Shown: piece by piece, positions 12,401 to 24,800 of the stretch | How positions within the stretch are numbered: position 1 is the stretch's first letter | Layout: each line of letters begins with the position of its first letter | Assembly: GCA_029449245.1 (NCBI GenBank) | Contig: JANATF010000006.1 | Location: 1,736,001 to 1,800,000, forward strand | Length of the DNA stretch: 64,000 nt | Direction of reading: 5' to 3' | From: Mortierella alpina | Lineage: Eukaryota; Mortierellomycota; Mortierellomycetes; Mortierellales; Mortierellaceae | Position numbers and translations under genes: made by a program | The notes under the pieces: generated by a model | Seen by the model: the letters and a program-made list of their open reading frames with translations, nothing else | Told to the model about the DNA's origin: nothing | Database searches by the model: none

Positions 12401-14410
12401 AAGCAGAAGAGGTGCCCAAGACCGCCCCCGTGGTTAGCGACAAAGGATCTAGCAAGCCCAAGCAGGCCAAGGTTATAGAAAAAGCAGTGGAGCCGCCGAA
12501 GGATGCTGTTGAGAAGCACATGGACAAGATTTTGAAGAAGGTCGCCAATCACAAGCACGCAGGGCCATTCCTTCATCCCGTAAGTTATGCGATATATGTG
12601 TACTCTGGAATGTTATCCATAGCATTGGTTACATGAGATCGAGTTCTGACCTATACCTTGCACTGCGCCTTTTCCAACATAGGTTGACTGGAAAGCCCTT
12701 AACCTGCCCAACTACCCGCTGCTTATCAAGAACCCAATGGACTTCTCGACAATTCGAAAAAAGCTCTCTGCAGGGAAGTACACAACCATGGACAGCTTTG
12801 CGGACGATGTTCGACTGGTGTGCCAGAACTGCGTCAACTTTAATGGGCTCGATCACCCATTCTCCCAGGGCGGTCTCATCATCCAGACGCTGCTGAACAA
12901 AGAAGTCGAGAACGCCAAAAAGGACCTTGGCCGCCTCTTCCCAACGTCATCCTATGCGACTGCTTCGGCTCCAGGCGGCGTCAGCGGTTCTGGCGCATCA
13001 AGTGCGGGCAAGGCCAAGTCTGCCCTCAGTGACGAACTCAATGCACATCGTAAGGTTATCGACAGACTGAAGCTGAACGTGGATTTTGGTGTCTTTGCTG
13101 TCCCCGTTGACCCGATCGCTCTGGGAATCCCGACGTACTTTGACATCATCAAGCGACCCATGGACTTTGGAACTATCGAGAAGAAACTGATTGCGGGCCA
13201 ATACAAGTCAGGTTCGGAGGTGATTGAGGACGTTGGTCTGGTATTCTCAAACTGTGCCACCTTCAATTCGCACCCCGGAGATCCTGTTGCCGCAATGGGC
13301 GACCGCCTGAAGAAGGTGTGGGAGAATCTGATCAAGAAGGAGGGATTGAACAACCCCAAGCCGGCCACGGCAGGGTCTGCGGGCGCGGTCGCCCCAGTCT
13401 CAACTTCAAAGTCAAAAACGGATTCGAGCGCGTCGTCTTCAGGTCCTGCACCACCCAAGAAGAACACGACGGTGTCGATGCCGACGGAAGCTCCAGCGAA
13501 ACCAAAGTCTGCAACGGCAGCGTCCAAAATGGCGCCTGCATACATTCCACCCTCGTCAGGATCAGCATCCTCCACACCTGTCATTTCTTCGTTCTCACCT
13601 AAGTCGCCGCAGCCTAACCATGGTCGGCGTGGTTCGTCTACACCAGCATCTGCCCCACTTCGAAAGCTGGTCGTCGGAGGTAGTGGCAAGCCAAGTTCGG
13701 CATCTGCGAATGCCACTCCGGGTGTCGGATCCAGCCACTCGTCTACATTTGCTTCGTCTTCACACAAGTCCAGCAAGAGTGCTCGACATGATTACTCAAG
13801 TGAAAGTGATCTCTCTGATCTCGACGATCAGGACGAGAGCGGAGGCGTACAGCCTATTCGACTTCGGCCACCTCAGCTCATGTCCCCTCAGCATGCAACG
13901 TCGTCGTCGTCACGCCGCGATCCGTACGACCATGGTTCTGACTCTGATGACAGGAGTGGCAAGCGACGCAAAGATGAACGGTCCTACTCGGAAGAGTATG
14001 CGTCATCGTCGACGTCCAAGAGGGAACACAAGCACCATCACCGGCGACCTCATCATCTCCTGTCTCCACAGCACGCGTCCTCGTCGTCCCGTCAAGACTC
14101 TTACGACTACGACTCTGAGGACGATGAGCGATCCAGCAAGCGGAGAAAGAATGAGCGGTCTTACTCGGAAGAGTATGCGTCGTCGTCGACCTCTAATAGG
14201 GAGCACAAGCATCACAAGAGCAGTAGTAGCCATCGCGAGCACAAGGAGCACAAGGAACATAAGGAACACAAGGAGCATAAGGAGCATCGAGAACATCGTG
14301 AACACAAGGAGCACAAGAAGCACAAGAAGAGTCGCAAGCACAAGAAACACAAGAAGCGATCTTCGGAGGACCGTGACAGGGAGGGGCATTACGACGATGT
14401 GCGAGATTGA
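6405..14410 (+). CDS. TAF2: TFIID subunit TAF2 fused to four bromodomains
   Basis: TAF2 is a core-promoter-binding scaffold of TFIID. Ten exons: 6405-6442, 6565-6616, 6695-6767, 6854-7053, 7150-7201, 7254-7453, 7546-9615, 9728-11036, 11129-12579 and 12683-14410 (2390 aa). Residues 1 to about 600 match the M1-aminopeptidase-like fold: HQKVAIDVDF, LWLPCLDRLAERCTWDLDF, and ALAQQWFG where the zinc motif HExxH would be, so it is catalytically dead. HEAT-like repeats and a Pro/Thr/Lys linker follow. Four bromodomains lie at roughly 1442-1540, 1621-1725, 1793-1895 and 1932-2040. All keep the acetyl-lysine Asn (NCAKFNP, NCRKFNP, NCVNFNG, NCATFNS) and the YF..I..PMD motif. The tail is Ser-rich and ends in HKEHKEHK repeats. 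Exon 6 start and exon 1 end are the least certain joins. Human and yeast TAF2 lack bromodomains. Confidence 0.9.
6443..6564 (+). other. Putative AT-AC intron, first intron of TAF2
   Basis: Exon 1 reads MQKSEVNRKPYT plus two bases and exon 2 reads ..LSHQKVAIDVDF. Together they give KPYTLSHQ, matching RPYKLTHQ at the start of TAF2 as I recall the human protein. The only phase-compatible 5' site starts ATAAGT, while the 3' end is CTAACAC. A canonical GT donor would leave an in-frame TAA. ATAAGT is the G-to-A version of GTAAGT, so a U2-type AT-AC intron is more likely than U12. A sequencing error at 6443 is the alternative. Confidence 0.5.
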
Positions 14411-15193
14411 GGACCCAATGTATTGTACATAAGAAATTAAAGACTAGCGGTTGCACCGCGAAAAATAGCTCCACTGCTCGACATTTTAAGTCTATCAAGA
14501 CTGAAGCCTCTGCCTATGCTACTGTTAGTAGTAGAATCAGCAACGAGGTCGGCGGCCCCTTACGGTTGAACAGCACTAGCCGCGCCGTAAAATCGTGGGA
14601 CCTACAAATAGAACAACCTCAGATTGATCCAGGGCAATGTACTCCTATGCGAGCCATCGATAATGAGCCCAGCGGCCGCGGCTTCCGCTCAGGCGTGACA
14701 CACCTTCAGCAGTCCGTAGTTCCGCTTCGAACAACAATTCCTGGTCCTCAATCTTGCGTGTCATCGAGATCAGGTACTCCTATCGCCCCATTACAAATGG
14801 ATTGGTCAGCACCACTACAGTCAACAGCTCACCAGCTTATAAACGGGAGAAAAATTGCAGTTGCGGGAATAGCTTACGACATACGATCCCTCGGAGGAAG
14901 AGTCGTCACGCTGCCAGGGTGTTGGGCAGACGCAGCATGTGCTTGCTGGTAAAAGAAGATCGTTGAAGACGTCAGTAAGACTAGGAAGAGCAAGTGCACA
15001 TATTTCTCTTGGGTTGGAGGCCACCACTCTACCTGTATCAGAGTTCATTAGACATATACAGTAGCTTCACTGCTGTGTCTTTTGGAAAACTTAGCATTGA
15101 TATTGCGTTGGTCTGATACGGCATTTATCGCTTTTTACTTTTTTTTTATTGTTGCTGAGGGAAGTTTTCAGCAAAATGCCTTCCTTGTCCCTG
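14411..15193. other. Intergenic between convergent 3' ends
   Basis: 783 bp between the TAF2 stop and the RRM gene stop, which face each other. Open frames here (for example 14407-14952) show no domain or amphipathic pattern. Nothing else was recognised. Confidence 0.5.
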
Positions 15194-15861
15194 CTATGAC
15201 GATACTGCTGGAGGGTCACTGACTTCACTTTGAGGAGCCTGCTCGTCGCTGAGAACGTTCTGTTTGATCCAGTCCTCGTCTGCCCAGATGGCCTTTTCAG
15301 GCCCACGTCCAAGTCCGCCTGGTCCAGATCCGCCCTTTAATGGTTTAGCGAGGTTGACCTTGATTGTCCTGCCAAAGAGCTCTGATAGATGCATGTTGTC
15401 CTGTGCGGCCTGGGCATCTGCTGGCAGATCAAATTCTATGAAGCCGAATCCACGATGTGGGGCAGCTGGTTGGAGCAGGGAAGGAAAGGAAAAGGAAAAG
15501 AAAGGAGAGTGGGCATTGATATATGTAGGTTAGAGGTTTAGGGCACGGGCAATCGATCAGGTAGGATATACGTTGATATTGACAGAGTTGCTTACTTGAG
15601 GTGGGATCTGGAGGGATCTCAATCTGTGTGATCTCGCCAAAGGGGATGAATGCAGCGTGCAAGACTTGGCTTGTTACTTGCTCGTCCAGGCCACCTGCGT
15701 AGAGTGCGAGAAACGTGTCAGGGTATTGGTTTGATGGCTGCGTTGGTGAGGGTGCGTGATCGGTGCGCCATATGCGAGGAGGACGATGCTTTCGCTTGTT
15801 GCTCCTGATGGTGTTTCTTACCCACGTATAATGTGCTCTTGTTGCTGTCTCTGGCTGCCAT
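15194..15861 (-). CDS. RRM protein resembling the N-terminus of cyclophilin E (PPIE)
   Basis: Three exons, 15861-15822, 15694-15596 and 15465-15194, give 136 aa. A single RNA-recognition motif spans about residues 10-90: RNP2 is TLYVGGL and RNP1 is RGFGFIEF. The segments VLHAAFIPFGEITQIEIP, ELFGRTIKVNLAKP and IWADEDW are near-identical in layout to human PPIE (VLYVGGL, RGFAFVEF, ELFGRTIRVNLAKP, VWSDDDW). The protein stops shortly after that point, so the cyclophilin (prolyl isomerase) domain of PPIE is missing. A nuclear, spliceosome-linked role is inferred from PPIE. The start is the ATG of MAARDSNKS. It diverges from the pseudokinase gene. Confidence 0.85.
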
Positions 15862-16338
15862 GGCTGTGTTCTGTCTGGCCGGTTGTGTTCGCTTCCCGAG
15901 TCCTGCTGTGTTCCAGGCTGTTCTTCTGCAGACAGTAAAGAGACCGAGGGAGAGTGAGGGTGTGAGGGACGAAGAATGGGCTGGTCCTCCAGAGGAGTCG
16001 AGCGTCGGTTGGGCATGGCTGAGCCACTGTTCCGTGCCGTGGAGTTTTGGTCTGAGTCTGTGCAGCACCAGATACAAGACATAAGGCCCTCTGCGGGCTC
16101 ATCTTGAAAATATGCCTCCAGCCCATGCTCTCCACCTCTATCGCACGTTCTGTCTGCGTCCCTCGGCCAGCCTGCCCTTGACCGTGTCTCTCTGCCCGCC
16201 CCTCGTCCTCGTCGTCCTGTCGCTCATTGTCATTGTCCACCGCACACCCTCTGCTCCTCGCGCAGGAGAACGCTCCTGCTGTCCTCGCCTTGGCTGTTTC
16301 TTTCCTTGTCCTCACCTGTACATCTCGACACCGTGACC
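15862..16338. promoter_or_regulatory. Shared promoter region, RRM gene and pseudokinase gene
   Basis: 477 bp between divergent start codons, C/T-rich toward the pseudokinase gene (16130-16330). No specific factor site was recognised. Confidence 0.35.
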
Positions 16339-19300
16339 ATGATGCCCACCATCGACTTTAGCAATGTAAGCGCACAATCTTCAATCCAAAAGCATGGACT
16401 CCATCACCAGCTATGGCTGTAGCCAACATGGTCTTGGCGAACGGGCAAAGACAAGATTCGAGTCCATATTGCTTCTCGTCCGGTGCAGCACCAACCAGAT
16501 ACTCACCGTCAGATACTTGTTGTTGCGTGTGTCTTCTCTTCTCGCTCCTTGTAGGTCATAAAGCACCCGCTCATAAAGTCGACAGAATACTCCGAGGTCC
16601 ATGGCGGCACCCTCATCAAGCCTGCACCCGACTCGTCCTCGGCCTCGTCCATACACTCGACCACATCCATGTCCTCATCATCCTCGACCTCGTCCTATTC
16701 GGCAGCATCTCGGCTCGAACCAGAATACCGGCCCGTTGTTCTAAAGTGGTGTCGCAACCCTGCAGATTTCCGAGACCTGCTTCATGCATTTGCAAAGCTA
16801 CGCGATCAGCCTCAGGCGCCAAACCTGGTTGTTTTTTATGGAGCAACGCGTGAGCACCCGTCCGCTAATACACCAAGCACACCAAGAGCTGGCTCTCTCG
16901 GTGCCATGGCCATGTCAATCTCCTCCCTCGCACTTTCCTCAACAGCAGGTCCAGCCTCAGCACCGCCACACGACGCAGGTCTGCGGGATTGGATTGTCAC
17001 AAAACCGTCGGTCCATGGGACACTTCACGAGTTTTTGAAGACGCCTCAGGGAGAGGCGCTTGACTGGATGGACAGGATTCGGCTGATTCGAGGGGTCGCT
17101 AGCGGGCTGTTACATTTGCACGAGCACGGACTACTACACATGAACATGCACAGCGACAACGTGCTCATCGAGAACGGGCCAACGGCAGTTTTGACAGACT
17201 TTGGACAGGTGTCCAGATCCATCCGCAAGCCTGAGGAAGTCATGGACCGCTCCCCGTCAACCTCAATGAGTCCCAAGTCAGGTTCGAGATGGGTTCACGG
17301 AGGAGGTGTTTATGAAAAGGGGTTGATTTATACGGCGCCCGAGCGGCGGTCGAACCCAGAGCTGAATCCTTGCACTACATCCTCCGATATTTATGCCTTG
17401 GGCGTCATCATGCTGGAAATAATGACAGGGCATCGCTCCCATGCAAGTCATTTTCTCACTTCAACCTCAACTGACAGCTCCATCAAACTACAAGAGAGAA
17501 CGACGACGTCAGGCAGGACCTCTACACCACATCACACCCTGTCGACGCCTCAGGGAACGTTGTCACTTCCGACAGCTATGGAATCTCTGATCCGAAGGAT
17601 ATGCGCCAGGGATCCTGCTCAGCGCCCAGGACTGCTGGTTATTCGTTCTCAACTGAAAGAGATGGCAAACACTTCATTCGACTTGCATGTACGGGAACCT
17701 ATCAACAAGGGGACGATAGGCATCCAGCTGAACGCAAAGAAGCCGATCTCACTGATCTCCGTGGTCACAACTCCCTCGGTCATCGCAGGTACACACTGCC
17801 TTTTACAATTGTATTTTGATCTCACCCACATCTAATCGCGCACGTAGCCCTAAGGTAGACTGTTTGCTTTTCTTGTACACTATGCTTGCCTAGAATCTGG
17901 ACCCAGGGCAGAGCTAAGTATCTCGAGTAGTCGGTCGCTTGTTGAGCCCATGGCTCCAAAATCGCCTACACAAATCAGGAAGCGGACGTCAATTCTTCGA
18001 AAGGCGCTGGACATGTCCCTCAACTCACCTCCAGCGTCGCCAAGGCGCAAGGCACAAATCTGGGAAGCGGCTGTGAAAGGCGACGTCAAAAGCATCAACT
18101 CGCTACTTTCTCAGGGAGTTTCAGTTAATCAGCGGGACCCAGTGACGGACCATACACCGCTCATCGCGGCCGTGGCTGATCTAGACAACCCCAACCAAGT
18201 GCCCAGTATCGCCACTTTGGAGCTCCTTATCAATCGCGGAGCAGAGATCAACGCCTTTGACCACAAGACGAAGCAGACAATACTACATCATTTATGTTCA
18301 AGACTCAATCCATCACCGGCCGTCTTGAAATTCTTGTTGGATCGAGGAGCAAACCCCAATGCTGTTAGTGCGGCTCGTCAAACGCCTTTGCATTATTTGG
18401 CTGAGAGGGCAAAGTCGTCCCCACTGGAGCCAATGCGGCTGCTCCTTGATTTTGGAGCCGAGGTGGATGCGAAAGGACCCGTCATGTGGACAGCACTGCA
18501 TCTACTTTGCTCCAGCGAAAAGCCCTTCTTAGATGCAATGATGCTACTTCTCACGAGGGACATTGACGTAAACGCCCGGGACAGCAATCAGTGGACCCCA
18601 CTGCATTTTGTGGCCCATTACAACCAAGATCCGGCGCCGGGACTCAAGATCCTGGTGGATGCTGGCGCAGATGTAAATGCAATGACCAAGCGGATGGAGG
18701 GCGTGGTTCAGGTCTTGTTGAAAAGCAAGAGCATTGATCGGATGGCAGCATTGGATATCACCGCCGCTGCAGGAACAGGAACCACTGGCAGTGGGCCTCC
18801 TACATCTGGGAGCTTTGGTCTTGGTATTAATGGCGTGGACAGCGTCGGACAGCTTGGAGGACACATCCGAAAGAGATCATCAGCGTCAAAGCTGTCCAAC
18901 AGTACCTCGTATGGCGCAGGGCTTCCCAGGATCAGCTCTGTCGCGGAGGTTTCGGACGCAGCATTGGCCCAATCCGAATTAGTGGGCTCAAGGGACGTGG
19001 TGCTGTCGCCCGAGGAGGAAGCCAATGAGGAGAATCTGAAAAAGCTGGCGGATTTAATCCGCTGGTTGGTTGTGGATTGTGGCGTACGTTTGGAACAGAC
19101 CCTCGAATACGACGACCCTTATCCTTCAACACACCCCAAAAACCAGCATGTCCTTTATCGAGCAATTCGCTTGGGCATGAGGCCTATCGTTGCAGTATTG
19201 CTGGAGACGAGCCTAGCCATGAGCGAAACCCACGTCTTGGACGAGGCGTTACAAGTAACTGAGGACATGCGAAATGCGTTGAACCTGAGCATGCAGCCAC

Positions 19301-19746
19301 AAGCGAGTGAGGATGCCGCAGCACGGTCATCCCTCGAATCCTCGGCGTCATCCACCCACAATCAGTATCGTCATCGACGCAACAGCAGTGTGAGCAGTGC
19401 CAGCAGCAGTTTCCAGACTGGAACATTGGCAGGACAAGGCGCAGGGAGCAATATAATCACCCCAAAGTCGCTTGCGGTCGCTGCTGCGTCGCTCGGTCGC
19501 ATTCAGGAGATTGAGGCGTTGTTGAAAGTATGGCGATACGGTGAGCAGCGGCAGCAATTGGTGGATTCTGTGAGGGCCAGGCTTGCAAGGTCGCACAGGA
19601 GGAGGGAAAGTAGAGGCGGTCGACAGGGTTCAGGACAGGGACATCGGGAGGACGATGGGAGCATAGGATGTAGTAGTCCTGTGTCGTCCATCAACTCGGA
19701 ACGGGAGCGCGAGCGCGAGGTATTTGGTAGGAGCGTGACCCTGTAA
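16339..19746 (+). CDS. Pseudokinase-ankyrin repeat protein
   Basis: Exons 16339-16365, 16555-17788 and 17894-19746 give 1037 aa. Residues about 10-370 form a kinase-like domain closest to TKL kinases: beta-3 Lys in RPVVLKW, alpha-C region, catalytic-loop equivalent HMNMHSDNVLI at 204-214, TDFGQVS with Asp224, YTAPE, and DIYALGVIMLEIMTG. The HRD Asp is replaced by Asn206 and no glycine-rich loop is visible, so phosphotransfer is doubtful. Residues about 470-690 hold some six ankyrin repeats (TPLHYLAERA, TALHLLCSSE, TPLHFVAHYN). The C-terminal third is Ser/Gly-rich and unstructured. A scaffold role in signalling is inferred. No orthologue is recognised by name. Confidence 0.8.
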
Positions 19747-21857
19747 ATAGTTGCAGAATGCACTTTTTTGAAAAAAAGAAACAACCAGCTCAGTTTGCCG
19801 CGTACACGCGTACTCTAAAGGGTATAACGTAAGATCTAGAGGTCCCTATCGCGAGTGTTGGGCCTTGACCTTTAGCAGGGGCGCATTTTGAATTCGCCAC
19901 ACCAAACAACAAATGCCCTAGATTTTTCATTTGAAACCTTTCTTGTACCAAAGTGTCGCTTCTGTTTGCTTGTACTCCATAGAGTGAAGGGTTGAGGATC
20001 CAGTCCCCTAGGCTTTCTTGAAAGCTCACCGTTACATGCCATTGAGCATCGGAGTGTTTTCCCTAGTCGTAATTGGCTGGGTGACGTGTCAACGGCATGC
20101 GGCCAGGGTAACCATGGGGGTCCCAAGCTGAGCGCGAATATACGGCAGCTCTCCATTCATCTATTTTTGCTTACAGTCAGATCCCAATTTATAGCCGCTG
20201 TACAACCTTGAGCTGCCTATCTAGCACGGCCAACTTGTGGAGGTCCGCTAGAAAAAAAAAATATGGGTCGTGTGATGAAACTCGCGTGGGGACAGTCGAA
20301 ACCCACCTCTGGTGTGAAGTGCCGACAATAGATGGCTGTCGAAGCGGAGTGTCAACCGGGGTTGTCTCTTTCTTCAGGGCACGATGAAGAATTAGCCAAT
20401 GGCATTGCGTTACCGGCCCACGCGGCCCTTCTCTTGGCCAGGGTTTGTCCTCTGGTCTCCCGGCATTAGCCAATTAGGTTAGAGTACCCAAATACTACAG
20501 AAAGCACACATTCAAGAAAAGAAAAGCACAACCCACCATGGGATTACCTATTTCCCGCTGTATGTTCTTCCGGATGACAGTCTTGGTCAGTACAAAGAGG
20601 GAGAAAAACAAGGGGAGGTGCATATAGTCTGTACGCTAAAGGGAAAGAAACGGCGTTTGGTCAAGTTAGTCTAATGATAGGGAGTGAGGGATGACTCGGC
20701 ATTTAGGACCATTTTATAAGCAGCACATAAGCAATTCCTCAGTGGAGTTCAGGGGAGAGAGTGTCTATGCGTGAGCAGCCTGTGATCGATCACTGGATAG
20801 ATGCCAGACTAATGATGCTGAGTGGTTTGAAGAGGGCTGCTGTGATGACCTTCTACTAGAGAGATAGCGAAGGGGGTTTGCTCGGCAGAGAGGTGAAGAA
20901 AACCCTATTGCCACTCAAGGCTCCACGCAAAAAAAAATAAAAAAAGGAAACCAAGAGTGATCATGCCTGAGCATGAGGTCAGACTGCAGTGCCCCTTCTT
21001 GTCCGGGGCTCATGCACTTTAAAAAAAGCCGGCGCATCATGTTGCCTCAGCTACGCTTGGGTGGGTATGGAAAGGTACACGAGTGAAAAGAACGGTACTG
21101 ATAAAGCAGGCGAGAGATCGCTCGAAACAATACCTGCAGATCACTCACGCGAGTTGGACAGAGTCGAAGAGAATTCGGCAATGGCTGTCCAGTTGGATCG
21201 ATCAATCTCGTCGCCCTGAAGGTACTGAGTGGTAGATCGGATGTCTGTTTGTTCTTTTGCTTTTTCTTGTCTCTCAGGTCAGTTGGACTGGCCGTGCAAG
21301 AGTCAGGCAACCTCAGGGGTGATCCGTATCGGTGACGAAATGATACGACTCTACAATAGAGTGCCCGCCGCTTTTGACCGATTGGCCGTAAGGAGAAAAA
21401 TTCACAGGCAGACGCTCAAGAACTGGCTGAATTTAGGCCACAGAGAAGTACTTTTTTCTGAATGCAAATTTCTATTTTATAGCCCAACGAACAGTTGACT
21501 GTTCAGATTTCAAACTCGACCTACATAGCGGCTGGTCCGGCAATATTTCGGTTTTCCCCTTCGCCAAGTGCCTGTCGAAACTGTCCATAAAACCCCCAGC
21601 TTTGCCTCCACTTTCCACTTCCTTTCCCTCTCTTTTTTTCCTTCTTCCAGCTATTGTTCTCACTCCCCTTTGCATCCATTTGCACCACCTCTTGTGATCT
21701 CATAATCACTCTTCTCTCGACCTCTTGGGAACCGAAGACGGTCCAAGATCAGCCTATCGTGTCCGCATACTCACTTCCGTGCATCACTCACTACTTCCCC
21801 AGCATACCCTCACTATACCATTCACACTTGAGGACACACCTCGCAGTCTAGCACACC
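19747..21857. other. Gene-poor stretch before the phosphate transporter
   Basis: 2.1 kb with no frame that carries a recognisable domain. The last ~300 bp (21560-21850) are pyrimidine-rich and probably form the promoter and leader of the transporter gene. An ATG in good context at 20538 opens MGLPISR but has no continuation. No tRNA or rRNA was seen. Confidence 0.5.
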
Positions 21858-24800
21858 ATGGTCAAGTTCAGCCACAGTCTACAGTTCAATACTGGTAAGT
21901 GTAGCCTTAATACTCCTCCCATTGTCGCAGGATCATTTTATTTCCTTCTATTTCCAGAGCTCCTCCCTTCATCTTCCTCTCTGTCAATGATGGCCTTGGT
22001 AAAATCAAAGAGCAGCCCCTTGAATTCGACTGTCAATGGTTGCCTCCGATGTTGTAGCACTCCTCCATCTTCATCCACGGATAATTCATCGTTGATGAGA
22101 AGTACCTACACTAGCAAGAAAATTCCTTGAGTGAGAAGGCGAAAAAAACATTGAGGGGAAAATTTATAAGAGCAGTGAGATGAAGATTGTTTTTTTTTCA
22201 CTCTCGTGTAACCACCACGCGACTACCATATTAGGGAGCCACGGTCGCACAAAGGGCTGGCCCGGGTTCCCTTTGGAATAGCAAAAAAAAAAGAGTCGCT
22301 CCCACTACATTCCATGTTCACGATCCGCATCCACCCCTCCACACATCCATCCTCTCGCGCAGTTCCTTTACCGGACGGGTTTCAGGAGTACCTCCTTTAT
22401 ACCTTATTTCTCTCTTCTTCATGCTACCGCCCTGGAGTGTGAGGCATCCTTCATTGGTTCCACTGTCCCTTTTGTTCTAGTTTTTTTTACTTCCTTGGCC
22501 CCCTCCTCCCTTCATTTCCATTACTGTTTCCGTTTTCATTTTCTTCTTTTTGCGTCCCAATGTTGGATCTAGGACCTTCCTCCTCTCAGTTTTTTTCTTG
22601 ATGCCACCCCGAACTGTCATTCTTGGCTTTAGCTCGATCATGAATGCCATTGCCCTTGACCTCGCACCGTTTGAGCCACCTCGTTGCGTCTTCTCTCCTA
22701 AGCGACGCTTCAGTTCTGACAAAATCCATCCATCTCTCGCCTCCCATTCGTTTGCATCAAATCCACATCTAGTCCCCGACTGGGCCAACGAGTACATCGC
22801 GTATTCCAACCTCAAGAAGACTCTGTATGCGATCGAAAAGTACAATGTCCAGGCATCGATCCATCGAGGCACACCCCGGCCGGACCTCGAGCAAGGATTG
22901 GCCGCCGATTCCTCAGACGAGAAAGCCTCCAAGCTAGGCCGCTTTCTTGGAAAGGGTGGTCGTGCAGCAAAGGATGCTCACGTGGCTGCAGCTGCTCAAC
23001 AAGCTGCAGCCCTGCATAACGGAAGCGACATCTTCCCTCCAGAGAGTGCTGCCTTTGAGCGTCTTTTGTCGAAAGAACTGGCCAAGATCACTTCATTCTA
23101 TGTTCGCAAGGAACGTGAGCTGTCCTCGGAGCTCGAGGCGGTTGATCGTCAATGGCAATTGGAGGAGATGAAACAAAAGAAGGAGCGCATTGCCCGTGGC
23201 GAGGAAACAACGGACGATGATGGCTCTGAACCCGACTCGAGAGAGATTGCGCGCCGTATGTCTGTCAATCTCGAGGATGAGAGGCAGTTGGGCAACGTCG
23301 AGAAGTCGCAGTTGAAGGATATGATGGGCTGGGACAAGGACGGCTTGCTCGATCAGGGCACGGTCATTGACGCGAGAGGAACCGATACTGCAAGTAACCC
23401 TCCTGCGGCCTTTACGGTGGCCGGATCCACTGTCGCTGATGGAAGCGTTCAGGGCTTTAACAAGAACGAGACCGCAAGTGTCCCAGGGACCGCGATTGCT
23501 TTCTCAGATGCCGACGGTAGCGAATATAACCCCAAGGCTGTGGGTCGTCAGAGCTCTGTTGGTGACTTGACCGAAATCGTCTGGAGACGCGAGTGCTTGA
23601 TCGAGTCGGATGAAGACGAGGCCAAGGACAAGAAGAAGAAGCGTCAGTCTGGAGGATCGAGCGCAAGCGTCCACCCGTTGGACGCTCCTTACAGCGTCGG
23701 TGCGTCTGCCAACGACAGTGCGCAGGAGCGCACCAGGCACCACAGTCTCGATAACCTGAGACAGCCTCATGCCGAGTCCACGACAGAGCTAAAGCGCAGC
23801 CAGTCGCAAAGCCAGCGCAAGCACTCGCTTAACCCAAGACGGTCGTTCTCCGCCATGCGCGACTTTGTCACAGGCACAAATGTTGCACACGAGAACCCGA
23901 ATCAGAGGCCCTCGCTCTATGCTCCTCTCACTACCGAGGCCCTTCTCCGCAGACGTCTCATTGACACATACATGCTGCTCTCGGAGCTCAAGTCGTATGT
24001 GGCCCTCAACTACCTTGGCTTCCAAAAGATTGTCAAAAAGCACGACAAGCTGGCTGACTGCACCACTCTGGCGAGATACATGTCCACGGTTGTTGACCTC
24101 TCGGCTCCATTCCAGACCGAGTCCCGAAAGCACCTGGATGCGCAGATCCTCAGGCTTCAGGCCATCTATGCCCGCACCTGCACCAATGGCAACATGAACC
24201 AGGCTGCCAAGGAGCTGCGATCCCATCTCAGAGAGTACATTGTCTGGGAGCGCAACACCATCTGGCGCGATATGGTCGGACAGGAGCGCAAGGCCGAAGG
24301 TGCCCGTGCGGTCGATCCCAAAGAGAACGAGCCCTGGGTTATCTTTGGCCACCCCATCCGCTTCATCACTGCCTCCGATGCTCGCCGTGTCATCTTTGGC
24401 CTCGTCGGTATTACCATCTTTGCGATCTTGATGTCGGTCTCTATCTTTGACACCCGGGAGCAGAACCGCTGCTTTGCTATTTTGATCACCGTGGCCTTCT
24501 TCTGGGCCACCGAAGTCTTTCCCCTGTTTGCTACTGCGCTCTTGGTCCCCCTGTTGACGGTTCTCTGCCAGGTCATGCGCGACCCCGTTACCAAGGTCAC
24601 GCTTACGACCACCGCCGCCACAAAGCTCGTCTTTTCGTCCATGTTCTCGCCCACTATCATGCTGCTCTTGGGTGGTTTCACGATTGCCTCGGCACTGTCA
24701 AAGTACGGCATTGCCAAATCAATTGCGAGCACGGTTCTCAGCAAGGCTGGAACCAACCCCAAGTGGGTGCTGCTCGCCAACATGTTTGTGGCCACGATTG

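Noticed and set aside
14407-14952. 181-codon frame after TAF2
   Set aside because: It overlaps the TAF2 stop, has irregular composition and no domain, and lies in a 3' intergenic gap.
20538-20559. ARF-like first exon (MGLPISR followed by a GTATGT donor)
   Set aside because: The start resembles ADP-ribosylation factors, but no downstream sequence to 21857 encodes the GLDAAGKT P-loop or later motifs. Probably chance.
22550-22772. Extension of the SPX-transporter exon upstream of 22773
   Set aside because: The acceptor ATCTAG at 22772 and the exon at 21858 rebuild the conserved SPX N-terminus. The upstream frame lacks family likeness.
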